Positions 55,003-64,000 of a stretch of DNA of 64,000 nucleotides are shown here, one piece after another. The stretch comes from Cordylochernes scorpioides (Eukaryota; Arthropoda; Arachnida; Pseudoscorpiones; Chernetidae). A program made the translations under genes and the position numbers. Under the pieces are notes generated by a model that saw nothing but the letters and a program-made list of their open reading frames with translations, did not search any database and was not told where the DNA came from. Where the stretch lies: contig CP092880.1 of assembly GCA_030710605.1 (NCBI GenBank), positions 8,445,909-8,509,908 on the forward strand. The letters are read 5' to 3'. Position 1 is the stretch's first letter; every line of letters begins with the position of its first letter.

Positions 55003-55078
55003 AAAAGGTTGGCGTTCAGCCAGCTGAAATATTGGTAAAATAAATAATTTTTTGATCCAATATATGCCTTTTTAATTA
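55003..55078. repeat. Single arm of the 8272 foldback
   Basis: 'aaaaggttggcgttcagcca' then 'aatattggtaaaataaataa' and 'gatccaatatatgcc' match the right arm at 8410-8480. Confidence 0.75.
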
Positions 55079-55116
55079 AATATAGGCCTATATGAACGAA
55101 ATATATTTATTTTATT

Positions 55117-56750
55117 GAAAAGCAGTGACAGTGAATTTTCTTCTATACTTTGCTTGTGGTACATCCCTCTTGAGTGTCCACCAGTAGTCAGCAAGCATAC
55201 CGGGACTCCATTTACCTTGGTACCGCTTCTCTATGCTTGATATATCTAGATGAAACCTCTCATCATGCTCATCGCTAACTGCACCAAGCTTGTCAGGAAA
55301 GAAATCCAGATGTGAATGCAGGAAATGGATCTTGAGAGACATGTTACATCCCAGTGCCTTGTAAGAAAGCAACAGATCATTAACTATGTCTCGGTAATTT
55401 TCAACCTTGACACTTCCTAAGAAGTTCTTGCAAACGTTTCTAAAGGAATTCCATGCTGCTGCTTCAACTTCATTCAAACTATTTTGAAAATTTCCATCCT
55501 GCAGCAATTCTCGAATCTGAGGTCCAACGAAAATGCCTTTTTAATTTTCGCATCACTTATGCTAGAACAGTTTTGTTTTAGGTAGGCAAATCCACTGGCA
55601 TTTCGATCTATTGCCTTGACAAAGTTCTTCATTAATCCCAGTTTAATATGTAATGGTGGTAAGTAAATATTTTCTGAATCGATCAGGGGAGGATTTACAA
55701 TATTTTTATGTCCTAGAGTAAATATTTCACGGTTTGGCCAGCTTTTTTAATGCAATGCCTTTTCCTATCTCTGCTATCCCACTCACACAGAAAACAACAA
55801 AATTTTGTATATCCAAGCTGTAATCCACGCAAGAGAGCAATGACTTTCAAATCGCTGCATATTTTCCAACCGTATCTTTCATATTCTATCTTTTTCAAAA
55901 GCAGTTTCAAGTTTTCGTAAGTCTCTTTCATGTTGGATGCATGTGATATTGGCACTGATGGGAACTTATTTCCGTTGTGAAGGAGAACAGCTTTCAAACT
56001 AATTTTTGAAGAATCAACGAATAAACGCCACTCTTCTGTATCATGGTCATGACCAAGCGTTTCCATTAGACTAACAACATCATTGCAATATACTAAATTA
56101 TTCTCTTGTGAAAAGAAGTCTTGAAATTCATCTTGACGCTTGCGTAAAAAGCATACTTTTGTGCCTTTATGCCGCAGATTCCAGCCTTTTAACCTAGAGC
56201 ATAAAAGTTCACTCTGTTTTTTGGATAAATCTAAATCACGTACGAGGTCGTTCAAATCTCCTTGGGTTAAAAAATGAGGTTCAGATGAAGCACCTGCTTC
56301 AAAATTTGTGTAATCCGACTGTTGCTCTCGTCTATCTGAATCATCGTCACTAAATATTAAATTTTCAGGAGGCTGTGGCACAGGTAAAATATCACTATGA
56401 GAAACCGGTCTCATAATAGAAGGCAAATCTCGATATTCAACTGTAAGTCTTGATTTGGATGTAATATCTGTAGTCTTTGTCAAACAAAAATAGCAGTCTG
56501 AAGAATGGTCTTTAGGTTCCCTCCGTATCATTGGAACCGCAAACGGCATATGACGTTTACCTTTAATCCACCCTGTAAGACGTCGAGCACAAAGGATGAG
56601 GAGCCCAAGTCTTATCTTGGTCACCGACTTTACAGCAAAAATAAAGTTGATAGCACTTTTTGATGAGCGGTGTAAAGTTTCGCCTTTGAAAGTTAATTCC
56701 CCAAAAATGTAACAGAAAATATAAGGAATATTAATGCGACGCCTCGGCAT
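55117..56750 (-). pseudogene. Uncharacterised arthropod-type gene with frameshifts
   Basis: Intron-less minus-strand reading in two main pieces: 56750-55713 (345 codons from M-P-R-R-R-I-N-I-P) and 55507-55112 (ending KRDVPQAKYRRK...). I recognise it as a widespread, unnamed arthropod family with an N-terminal zinc-binding-like segment, 'HLLTQGDLNDLVRDL'-type and 'CFLCEWDSRD'-type motifs, and a C-terminal 'LKIHFLHSHLDFFPD...DEHDERFH' block. The middle (55740-55540) continues in another frame (PPLHIKLGLMKNFVKAIDRN). The two breaks fall at A-runs (about 55743-55748 and about 55541-55546), each fitting loss of one A. In the N-terminal part a further compensating shift (about 56590-56640) and a CYIF where the family has CYIC suggest real decay. 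Function unknown. Confidence 0.75.
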
Positions 56751-58610
56751 ATTGACAGTCTAGTGCACACGATTTATAAAAGCAAATCGATAGAAAATAA
56801 TTAACTGATCACTTCAAATTTACCTGTCACTTCTGATGCAAATCTATTAAACAAATCGTTAGGTTTAATTTAAATATATATAATAATGGGATTGGATCCT
56901 GTCGACTCTCTGTCGGATCTGTTGTTACCTGTGTAAGATCCTGTTGACTCCTGTCAACTTACTGTGGGATTGGTGAATTGTGGTGAATCCTATGTCGGAT
57001 TATGTTGAATTGATGATTTATGGCGCAGTCTTGGTTGAATGGTGGGTTTCCACAGGGAAATAACGAGCACACCTGGATGGGATAGAACATGGACTTTGCG
57101 AAAGGGAGAGAGATGTGACTGGAGGAAGTACCTTTGCCTTTCACATGATCGAGAGGACTTTACCTTGGTTGGAGCCTGAGTTGAGCACACCTTGCTTCTA
57201 GCCCGGTCACCTACCTTCTCTAACTTCTTGTCCGAGATAATCGTCATTAACTATCTCGGATTCTCATTGGTGGAGATGATTCTACGTGCCTGCTTCTTAT
57301 TCGCTATTAGTTGGTCATGCTTAAAGGTGATTGGTTGTTGATTTGTCATGCTTAACTGTGATTGGCTTAGTACCTCCATTGTCGCCATGATTGCAATCCT
57401 CCAGAAAGAAGAAGGTCTTTGAACTTTAGTTTTATGGTTCCTGGGCAGTGACCTTTACTTCCTGGATGATGCAATCCTGTTAATTGTTGTTCCCTTTTTC
57501 GCGATGCCTAACTTTTATTAAATCTTTTGACGATACATTGCATATATTGTGGTGGGGTTACATATTGCTATATACAAATTATCACATATATATATTAAAA
57601 CTGTTCAACAAATAGCATTCCAGAGCTTGCCGTTATTTTTGAGTTGAAAGCAAAACAGATTGCATTATAAAATAAACATATTTAATTAAAAATTCAATAA
57701 TTCGTTATTAAAATTAATATTTATGATTCTTAAAGAGCAAAATTTAATTAATAACAAATAAAATAAAGCTTTTGGTTCCACATATCAACTCTTCTTGTCA
57801 AAAATAAAGCGCTAGCTAATGTAATGATATTTACTTAAAAAATGCTTACGTAACATTTTCTGCATTATTACTGAATATACCAATTTATAGAAAAAATGGT
57901 TATCCTGCAAGAACTATGGGTGATGGAAATTTCTGATTTCATTTTTGAATTCAGCATGAAAAGTTACATTAGAATCAACATCAGGTTTTCTCCGGCAAAA
58001 AAAAAAAAAAAAAAAAAATTAAATAGTGTTTCATCACAATTTATCCATTTTAACATTCTTATATATAGAGTAGGAAGAGATCGCCTATATCTTGGATCAA
58101 AGCTATTTATTCTTCCAATAATCCGAGGTGGTCAGCTTTGGGTAGAATTCCAAGTGAATAGTGTTTGTAGTGGATAGCAGAGGCAACAACGTCGAAATAC
58201 TGGAAGATATCAATAAATAAGTTTGATCCAAGATTCATAATTGATGTATCTGACACGGATTGCTTCATCCTTCAATAGAAAGAGATAGTCTATAGAGTTC
58301 CTAGAAACGACCAATTGTTGCCATTGCCGGCCCAGCGCCCGCCGGGGAAGCCTCTATGAACCTCGGGTCTGACTACCTCCTGGTGAAAACTTGTCCTGTC
58401 ACGACATCTGGCCATAGGTATGCCACCTAGGCCATGGTTTAGCGATGACGATTTGACTATGGGTCATTTTTTAGCCGAGCTGGCGATTGGTCTTAGGCAT
58501 ATCTACGGTTGGTTGTCTTGGCAGGACTCATGACGTCAGGGGTTGATCAGATCGCCAGAGATGAAATGGCTTCCCCAAACTTTAAATAAAAAATAGAACT
58601 CTACGATATC
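56751..58610. other. Intron 10, unassigned stretch
   Basis: No supported gene. 56880-57260 has several 'cctgt(c/t)ga' words and may be LTR-like; 57997-58018 is a poly-A run. ORFs at 56959-57247 and 57896-58177 have no recognisable domain. Confidence 0.45.
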
Positions 58611-58611
58611 A

Positions 58612-58842
58612 ATTATGTGTGTATTGTGATGGTTTAGTGGTGTGTATTGTGATGGTTTAGTGGTGTGTATTGTGATGGTATAGTGGTGTGTATTGTGATG
58701 GTATAGTGGTGTGTATTGTGATGGTATAGTGGTGTGTATTGTGATGGTATAGTGGTGTGTATTGTGATGGTATAGTGGTGTGTATTGTGAGTGGTATATT
58801 GGTGTGTGTTGTGAGTGGTATAGTGGTGTGTATTGTGAAACT
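58612..58842. repeat. 23-bp minisatellite, about 9 copies
   Basis: Unit TGTGTATTGTGATGGTATAG then TGG, with late units carrying 'gagtggtat'. Non-coding. Confidence 0.9.
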
Positions 58843-58849
58843 GTATGTG

Positions 58850-60215
58850 TATAGAGAGCCTGTTGTGAGTATGTATTGAGAATGTAAAAGAGGCTATATG
58901 TCGAAAAGGGAGTTTAAATTATAAGACAACAATAATTTCGATATAAAAATAAAGTAACAGTAAGTAAATAACAAGTGATTTCCACAACACATTGAGCTAA
59001 ATCCATCACACGAGAGAGAGACGAGTGCAGTTAAACTCTAGACACCGTAGTCGTCCAAATTCCTAGTTTCTGAGAGAACCAACACCTCAGTTCACCAGTC
59101 TGGAAACCCTATATGATGATAGGAAGGTACATTGTACAGAATGGTTTGATTGGTCCGAATGATACTATTCACCGTTGAGGAGGAGAACTGTAAGAAACCA
59201 TCCGCAGGTTCACTAAATTACCGTATGTGACTCAATACGAACTTGTGTCTTGGCAAACACCCAGGAGCGCAAATACCTCCTGTCACGTCCGTACAACAAG
59301 CCAGTAGAAAATCGTTCAGCGAGACACAACTTCAGAGATTCGCAACAGATATTTAAAATTGCTTAGAACCCATAATGTTTGATGGCTTAACATGGTACGT
59401 CCCAGAAAGGACAAAGCAAGCAATGCCTCAGGTGTAGGAAATATCTCTTCTTTTGTCTGGTTTGAGAGTTATTTTGCAGCTGCGTTTGTTAATTACGAGG
59501 AATTCATCGCACATCTTTTTTTGCTTTCCGTGGAACTACCATCGCGAGGTACATCATCTCCGTGTGGGACTGAAGAACCTAGGTCACGGAAGGTCTGTCT
59601 TCTGCATGTCCGTCCTCATAGCGCTGAGATCCGCAAAGCGAATTAAATAGGAAATTCTGGAGACACTACCCTCCATACAGTCAAGAACTCTCTCCAATAC
59701 ACTTTATTTACATGTGTTCGGATCGTTTAAGAAAGTGCTATAAAAGACGGGGCTTTTTGTATTGGAATCGCTATAGTTGGAATGCTGGGCAGTTTACATG
59801 CTTCACGGACAGTGTGGATCATAGTCAGGTCCTGATAAGAAAGTTGTTGTTGATGCTCTTAGGTGAATTTTCCTAAGGTTCTTTTTAAGATGGCCTGGAG
59901 TAAGTGAGAATTTTCTCAGGTGTTGATACATGCTATGAGTTGTCGCAATAGAAAGAGAGATTTATAACCCAGGTTCCTGGGGCGCAGAACACCAACTACT
60001 CGGGAATATTGTTATGAGGAGCCGTTTAATTAAGATAAACAAAATGTTTATTTATCAGTAAGAGAACACTGGTTGTATTGATAAGATCAATTTTTTTCAC
60101 AATAATAATTATCAACAAAATAAAATGTGTAACAATTAAAGGTTTCGACTCTTCAATTATTTATATGAAAAAAAAAAATAATAAGAAAAAATAAAAAATA
60201 AAAAGATCAGGTGTT
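58850..60215. other. Intron 10, unassigned stretch
   Basis: No supported gene. The overlapping ORFs at 59392-59646 and 59453-59650 have no recognisable domain. Confidence 0.45.
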
Positions 60216-60218
60216 GAT

Positions 60219-60545
60219 ATTAAAAACAAAGTAAAAATATCCTGATCAGAAGCATATGTGCTTTCAGAAAGCAGAGCGCCATCTGGTGGAACAGAAATCA
60301 ACTAAACATTGATACTAAGAACAAAGAACTAAACTAAGAACATTAAGCGCCAACAGCGCTAAACACGTTTGTGGATGGCTTTTCTTGATTTATCAAGAAA
60401 TTAGATTGGCCAAATATCAGGGAACAGGTTAAATCAATGTTTAGTCGATTTCTGTTCAACCAGATGGCGCGCTGCCTTCTGAAAAACACATGTGCTCCTG
60501 ATCAGGATATGCCTACTTTGTTTTTAATTATTTTTATGAGTAAGT
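60219..60545. repeat. Long inverted repeat LIR-2, copy 1
   Basis: Arms carry AAAACAAAGTA, CCTGATCAG, ATGTGCT, GCAGAGCGCCATCTGGTGGA and the reverse complements; the centre has 'ttcttgatttatcaagaa'. ORF 60437-60676 starts inside the right arm and is unsupported. Confidence 0.85.
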
Positions 60546-60914
60546 GTAGCGGGGAAGTACAAAAATTTCCAGTTTCTCATGTCTATCAATTCAACGAAAT
60601 CAAAGAATTACATGGGTTCTCTGATTCATTGCTGTTGAGAGCTTTGTCTATGTGTATTACTATTTCGAAAGTTTAGCAGAAAAGTTGAGTATATCATAAA
60701 AAATGATAAAGAAGATGACTAGAAGCTATTCAATGGTTGTTTGTCTCCCCATCAAGACTGAATAACTGATTATCTATTTATTTATTTGTACTCTCTTACT
60801 ACTGCTCTCTCTCTCTCTCTCTTCTCTACGTGGAATCCAAGACGAGTCTATAAAGGAAGATAGGTTCTAAGAAATTTATTTTCAGTTCTTGTTGTGGTAT
60901 AATATTACCATTCA

Positions 60915-61142
60915 TTAAAAACAAAGTAGGCATATCCTGACCAGGAGAACATGTGCTATACAGAAGGCAGAGCGCCATCTAGTGGAACAGAAATAAACTA
61001 AGCATTGATTTAGCTTGTTCCCTGATATTTGGCCACCCCAATTCTTTATAAATCAAGAAAAGCCATCCACGAATGGCGCTCTCCCTTTTGTAAAGCACAT
61101 GTGATCCTGATCAGGATATGCCTACTTTGTTTTTAATATTAA
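60915..61142. repeat. Long inverted repeat LIR-2, copy 2
   Basis: Arms 'ttaaaaacaaagtaggcata' and 'tatgcctactttgtttttaa', with 'gcagagcgccatctagtgga' inside. A deleted version of copy 1; part of an arm also occurs at 24563-24600 and near 28575. Confidence 0.85.
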
Positions 61143-61631
61143 CACCTGACCTTTTAATTTTTTCTATTGTTTTTCATTATCATTTATCTAAATGTCTTTC
61201 TATTGGAAAAATAGACTTTTTATCATTCACACACTAACTTAGAATGTAATCTACATTCGGCCCCTTTCATTCTCCGATAGGTAATGTCACTTGATGCTAA
61301 AGATATCAGCTGATATTGCCAGAGATTGTTGGTTACAAAACGAAATCAAATTTGTGTAACGCCCCGTCATCCGACATTCTGTTTGTGTGAGTCAGGCTAG
61401 TGAGTGTCTCCCAGTCTGGTATAAATATATATTGACGGCCTGGCAAATAGAAGTGGGAAAGGTTCAAGATTTACAACAAAACCTAAATTACAACTTGAAA
61501 GATAGAATGAGAGAGCTGTGAGTGTCTAACTTGGAGAGACTGTATACAGAGAGAGAGAGAGAATTCATCCAGTTCACCCTCCCATGAACGACCACCTTTA
61601 GGATATCAAAGATGAATTAAGAAAACGATAA

Positions 61632-62145
61632 TCTACCTATCTATCTATATTAATAAAATGCAAATTTCATAAGTGGTGTTCGCTAAAAACTTTCGTTACA
61701 ATGCATCAATTTCGACCAAATTTTCAACATTTATGTAAAACGAGATGGAGCAGGTTTTGCTTAACATCAAAATATTTTTCCTAACATTAACATGCGTAAC
61801 TTCGGTGTTATCGATTAAATACAAAAAAAATCAACAGAGTTAATTTTATTTATATATAAATACAAAAAAAAAAATTCAACAGAGTTAATTTTTTTACATA
61901 CTAGCTAATAATCTCAATCTAAAAAAATATTCAAAACAAGCAATTTTAAGATAACACCATATGTAAAACAGTCGGCCAAGAAAACAACAACGATATTACA
62001 TCTTTCTCACATATTCACACACAATCTTGATTAATAATTAAAACTAATCTTTAACATTGTTTATTATACTTCATAATATATAATATTCGTTAGGCAAACT
62101 TTCACTCGGATAAAACCCGGGCGAAGCCGGGTACACATCCGCTAG
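61632..62145 (+). mobile_element. Non-autonomous Helitron
   Basis: Starts around TCTACCTATCTATCTATATT and ends with hairpin CCCGGGCGAAGCCGGGT and CTAG at 62142-62145. The interior contains a local duplication of 'aaattcaacagagttaattt'. It directly abuts a second Helitron. Confidence 0.78.
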
Positions 62146-62488
62146 TATATATATATAAATTAATGTTTGTATGTTTGTTTGTTTGTTTGTCCGGTATACA
62201 AATTCGCAGTAGTTCACTAATTCAAACCAAAATTTCCATACATAGGTAAAAAAATACGGGGAAGACGATAGGCTATTTTAAAAAATATATAAATCAATTA
62301 TTAAAACTATATATTCAAATTATTCTACTTAGCTCACGAACAGCGCCCTCTATCAAAGATTGCTGATGCTAACAAATAGATAATGCTAATAACAAAAAAT
62401 TATAAAAACAATCTTATCTAAATATATATCACTCGGGTAGATATGCACACGGGTCAATCCCGGGGCGAAGCCCGGGTCACCCGTCTAG
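62146..62488 (+). mobile_element. Non-autonomous Helitron, head-to-tail with the previous one
   Basis: Starts in a TA run followed by 'aatgtttgtatgtttgtttg' and ends with hairpin CCGGGGCGAAGCCCGGGT and CTAG at 62485-62488. The first 200 bp match the Helitron at 52741. Its 5' end lies at the CTAG|T border of the first element. Confidence 0.82.
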
Positions 62489-62504
62489 TTCGCTATAAAA
62501 TAAG

Positions 62505-62650
62505 AAATACAAGTAAGCGAGAAGAGCTTTTTTATATAAGTGGATGATCGTACAAGACGCTCTTCTACTCGTAGATCGTAGATTTTACGATCCTCCTTTA
62601 ATATAGAGAAGCTCTTCTCCCAGACCCGTGTTTCTTCTTCTTCTATATAA
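62505..62650. repeat. Imperfect inverted repeat
   Basis: 'cgagaagagctttttta' / 'gagaagctcttctcc' and, inside, 'gatcgta' / 'tacgatc' pairs make a compound hairpin. Not found elsewhere in the window. Confidence 0.45.
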
Positions 62651-62744
62651 AAGATGAATTAATTGAGCTTTATCAAAGGAGAGAAACCTTTGTTGGAATT
62701 TCCCATGGTTTTAGGAAGTCGTTCCTATAGTGTCACTACATTGT

Positions 62745-63145
62745 TTTTCCTTCCTTCAATGCCTTCCTATACTGAGGGTGGGCAACATGATCTCTCCATA
62801 TCTCCCTCCTTCAATGCCTTCCTATACTGAGGGTGGGCAACATGATCTCTCCATATCTCCCTCCTTCAATACCTTCCTCTACTGAGGGTGGGCGACATGG
62901 TCTCTCCATATCTCCCTCCTTCAATGCTTTCCCCTACTGAGGGTGGGCCACATGGTCTCTCCATATCTCCCTCCTTCAGTGCCTTCCTCTACTGAGGGTA
63001 GGCCACATGGTCTCTCCATATCTCCCTCCTTCAATGCCTTCCTCTACTGAGGGTAGGCCACATGGTCTCTCCATATCTCCCTCCTTCAATGGCTTCCTCT
63101 ACTGAGGGTGGGCCACATGGTCTCTCCATACTTCCTCCGCCATCC
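62745..63145 (-). repeat. 55-bp tandem array with LINE ORF end, copy B
   Basis: About seven units of the reverse complement of the 25720-26712 satellite (CTTCAATGCCTTCCTCTACT, GGGCCACATGGTCTCTCC). At the right end, 63100-63150 on the minus strand reads K-R-M-A-E-E-V-W-R-D-H-V-A-H-P-Q-stop, the same LINE C-terminus as at 25700-25756. Confidence 0.9.
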
Positions 63146-63344
63146 TCTTCACTACATTGTACATAAAAAAAAAACAAGATCCATTTAGGATTTTAGCTTA
63201 TCAGCACTTCGCGTGATGGGAGTAACACAATATCATTTTTAGTTATTGTGTTATTCTTATCGAGAGGGGCTGATAAGTCAGAAAACTTGAGTTCATGCAA
63301 TAAAACCTGATAAAAGAAACTTATCCCAGTATGGATCTTCGGTT

Positions 63345-63560
63345 TACACTCATGGACAAAACTTAAGGAAGTTGTACCTTTTAGCATGTATATCGGATTC
63401 AGAAAATAACTCTGAAAGATATTACAGTGACTCTTATTGAAGACACACGAGATAACCAAGTGTAAACAAAATTGCCTTTGTATTCTTGAAAAAAAAAAAA
63501 AAACAGGTAAATGGCGACATCAAAGACTTTCCACTTGGTTAAGTTTTGTCCATGAGTAAA
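63345..63560. mobile_element. MITE-A, copy in intron 10
   Basis: Ends ACACTCATGGACAAAACTTA and TTAAGTTTTGTCCATGAGTA with the full typical interior. Lies about 165 bp upstream of exon 11. Confidence 0.88.
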
Positions 63561-63724
63561 GATATAAAAATCAACAATTAAGTTTTCAGAAATGTAAAAT
63601 GGCCTTCTTCAGGGATCAGGGATTTGTTTAAAAAAATTGTTTCTGATTCCATTCAGGATATATGGAGTCTGATAATTATCTTTTAATAAGCCATTTCACT
63701 TAACTTTCTACTTTGTTGTTTCAG

Positions 63725-63759
63725 AACATCAGTGCAAAGCTTTACGAAAACATATTTGA
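63725..63759 (+). CDS. DEG/ENaC exon 11: helix leading into TM2
   Basis: The acceptor TTGTTGTTTCAG|AAC is strong and phase 0 with exon 10. 11 codons, NISAKLYENIF, plus two bases of the next codon precede donor GA|GTAAGT (phase 2). It fits the region just before TM2, where family members have a Tyr/Asn-containing stretch. The next exon, expected to carry TM2 and the G-x-S filter, is outside the window. Confidence 0.72.
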
Positions 63760-64000
63760 GTAAGTAAATTTTTACTTTTTAAATATTTACAAAACCTTTC
63801 ATGTACACTTTTAAATATAGATAAAGAATTCTTCCTGATTTGAAATTAAACGAAAAAACATGGTGAAGGAAGACGAGTTTCTTTTATTGATGCATAGGTG
63901 CAAGCTTTCGGATAAAAACCCTTCAACAGGCGAGAAATGAAGCGCGACTTATAAGGACTATGGTACAAATGGTAGGAAGGAATAAATATATATAAAAAGA
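63760..64000. other. Start of intron 11
   Basis: Intronic sequence to the window edge. 63895-63960 contains a Family C arm (gcaagctttcggataaaaac, cccttcaacaggcgagaaat). Confidence 0.6.

Larger units (their letters stand above)
28826..63759 (+). other. DEG/ENaC sodium channel gene, span within the window (3' end missing)
   Basis: Eleven coding exons on the + strand give about 500 residues of a degenerin/epithelial sodium channel subunit, a family of trimeric, mostly amiloride-sensitive, Na+-selective plasma-membrane channels gated by ligands, protons or force. Seen directly: TM1, the post-TM1 PAITIC motif, a cysteine-rich extracellular domain, LLPAPF...NCTDY, SQK-x-C-x3-C...CGC, and the pre-TM2 segment. 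Missing because it lies past position 64000: TM2, the selectivity filter and the C-terminus. Introns range from about 0.5 to 10 kb and are packed with transposons and satellites. The specific subfamily (pickpocket, ASIC-like or other) cannot be assigned from sequence alone. Confidence 0.9.

Noticed and set aside
59392-59650. Two overlapping 65-84 codon ORFs
   Set aside because: No motif, no repeat family link, no splice context; ordinary chance ORFs.

Overview
The window looks like a transposon-rich, AT-rich nuclear genome segment from an animal, most likely an arthropod and plausibly an arachnid. That placement rests on intron-rich gene structure, many LINE 3' ends of a type common in arachnid genomes, tRNA-derived SINEs, Helitrons, MITEs and an uncharacterised gene family I recognise from arthropods. 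There is no bacterial-style gene organisation, and most ORFs of 60-100 codons here are chance frames or repeat translations.

The one clear host gene is a degenerin/epithelial sodium channel (DEG/ENaC, pickpocket/ASIC-like) on the + strand. I could assemble eleven coding exons from 28826 to 63759. They encode the cytosolic N-terminus, TM1, the 'PAITIC' motif, the long cysteine-rich extracellular domain, the 'LLPAPF...NCTDY' segment and the 'SQKxCxxxC...CGC' signature. The gene runs off the right edge before TM2 and the selectivity filter. Intron phases agree at every join except exon 7 to exon 8.

Left part (1-28800): no supported host gene. It holds solo LTRs with matching 4-bp target duplications, hAT and pogo-like MITEs with clean target duplications, SINE copies, long palindromes, LINE 3' ends and several tandem arrays. 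Right part (after 47460): the last two exons sit among Helitrons, SINEs, LINE 3' ends, a broken LTR-retrotransposon gag, a minus-strand uncharacterised arthropod-type gene carrying frameshifts (55117-56750), and more arrays.

The most striking observation is that four exon-intron boundaries of the channel gene each carry a tandem array whose repeat unit contains a copy of that very splice junction: the donors of exons 1, 4 and 5 and the acceptor of exon 7. Two of these arrays (exons 4 and 5) add in-frame, stop-free units of 24 codons, so they form ladders of alternative donors. Similar 'end-seeded' arrays sit at a LINE stop codon (two copies, opposite strands) and at a MITE terminus.
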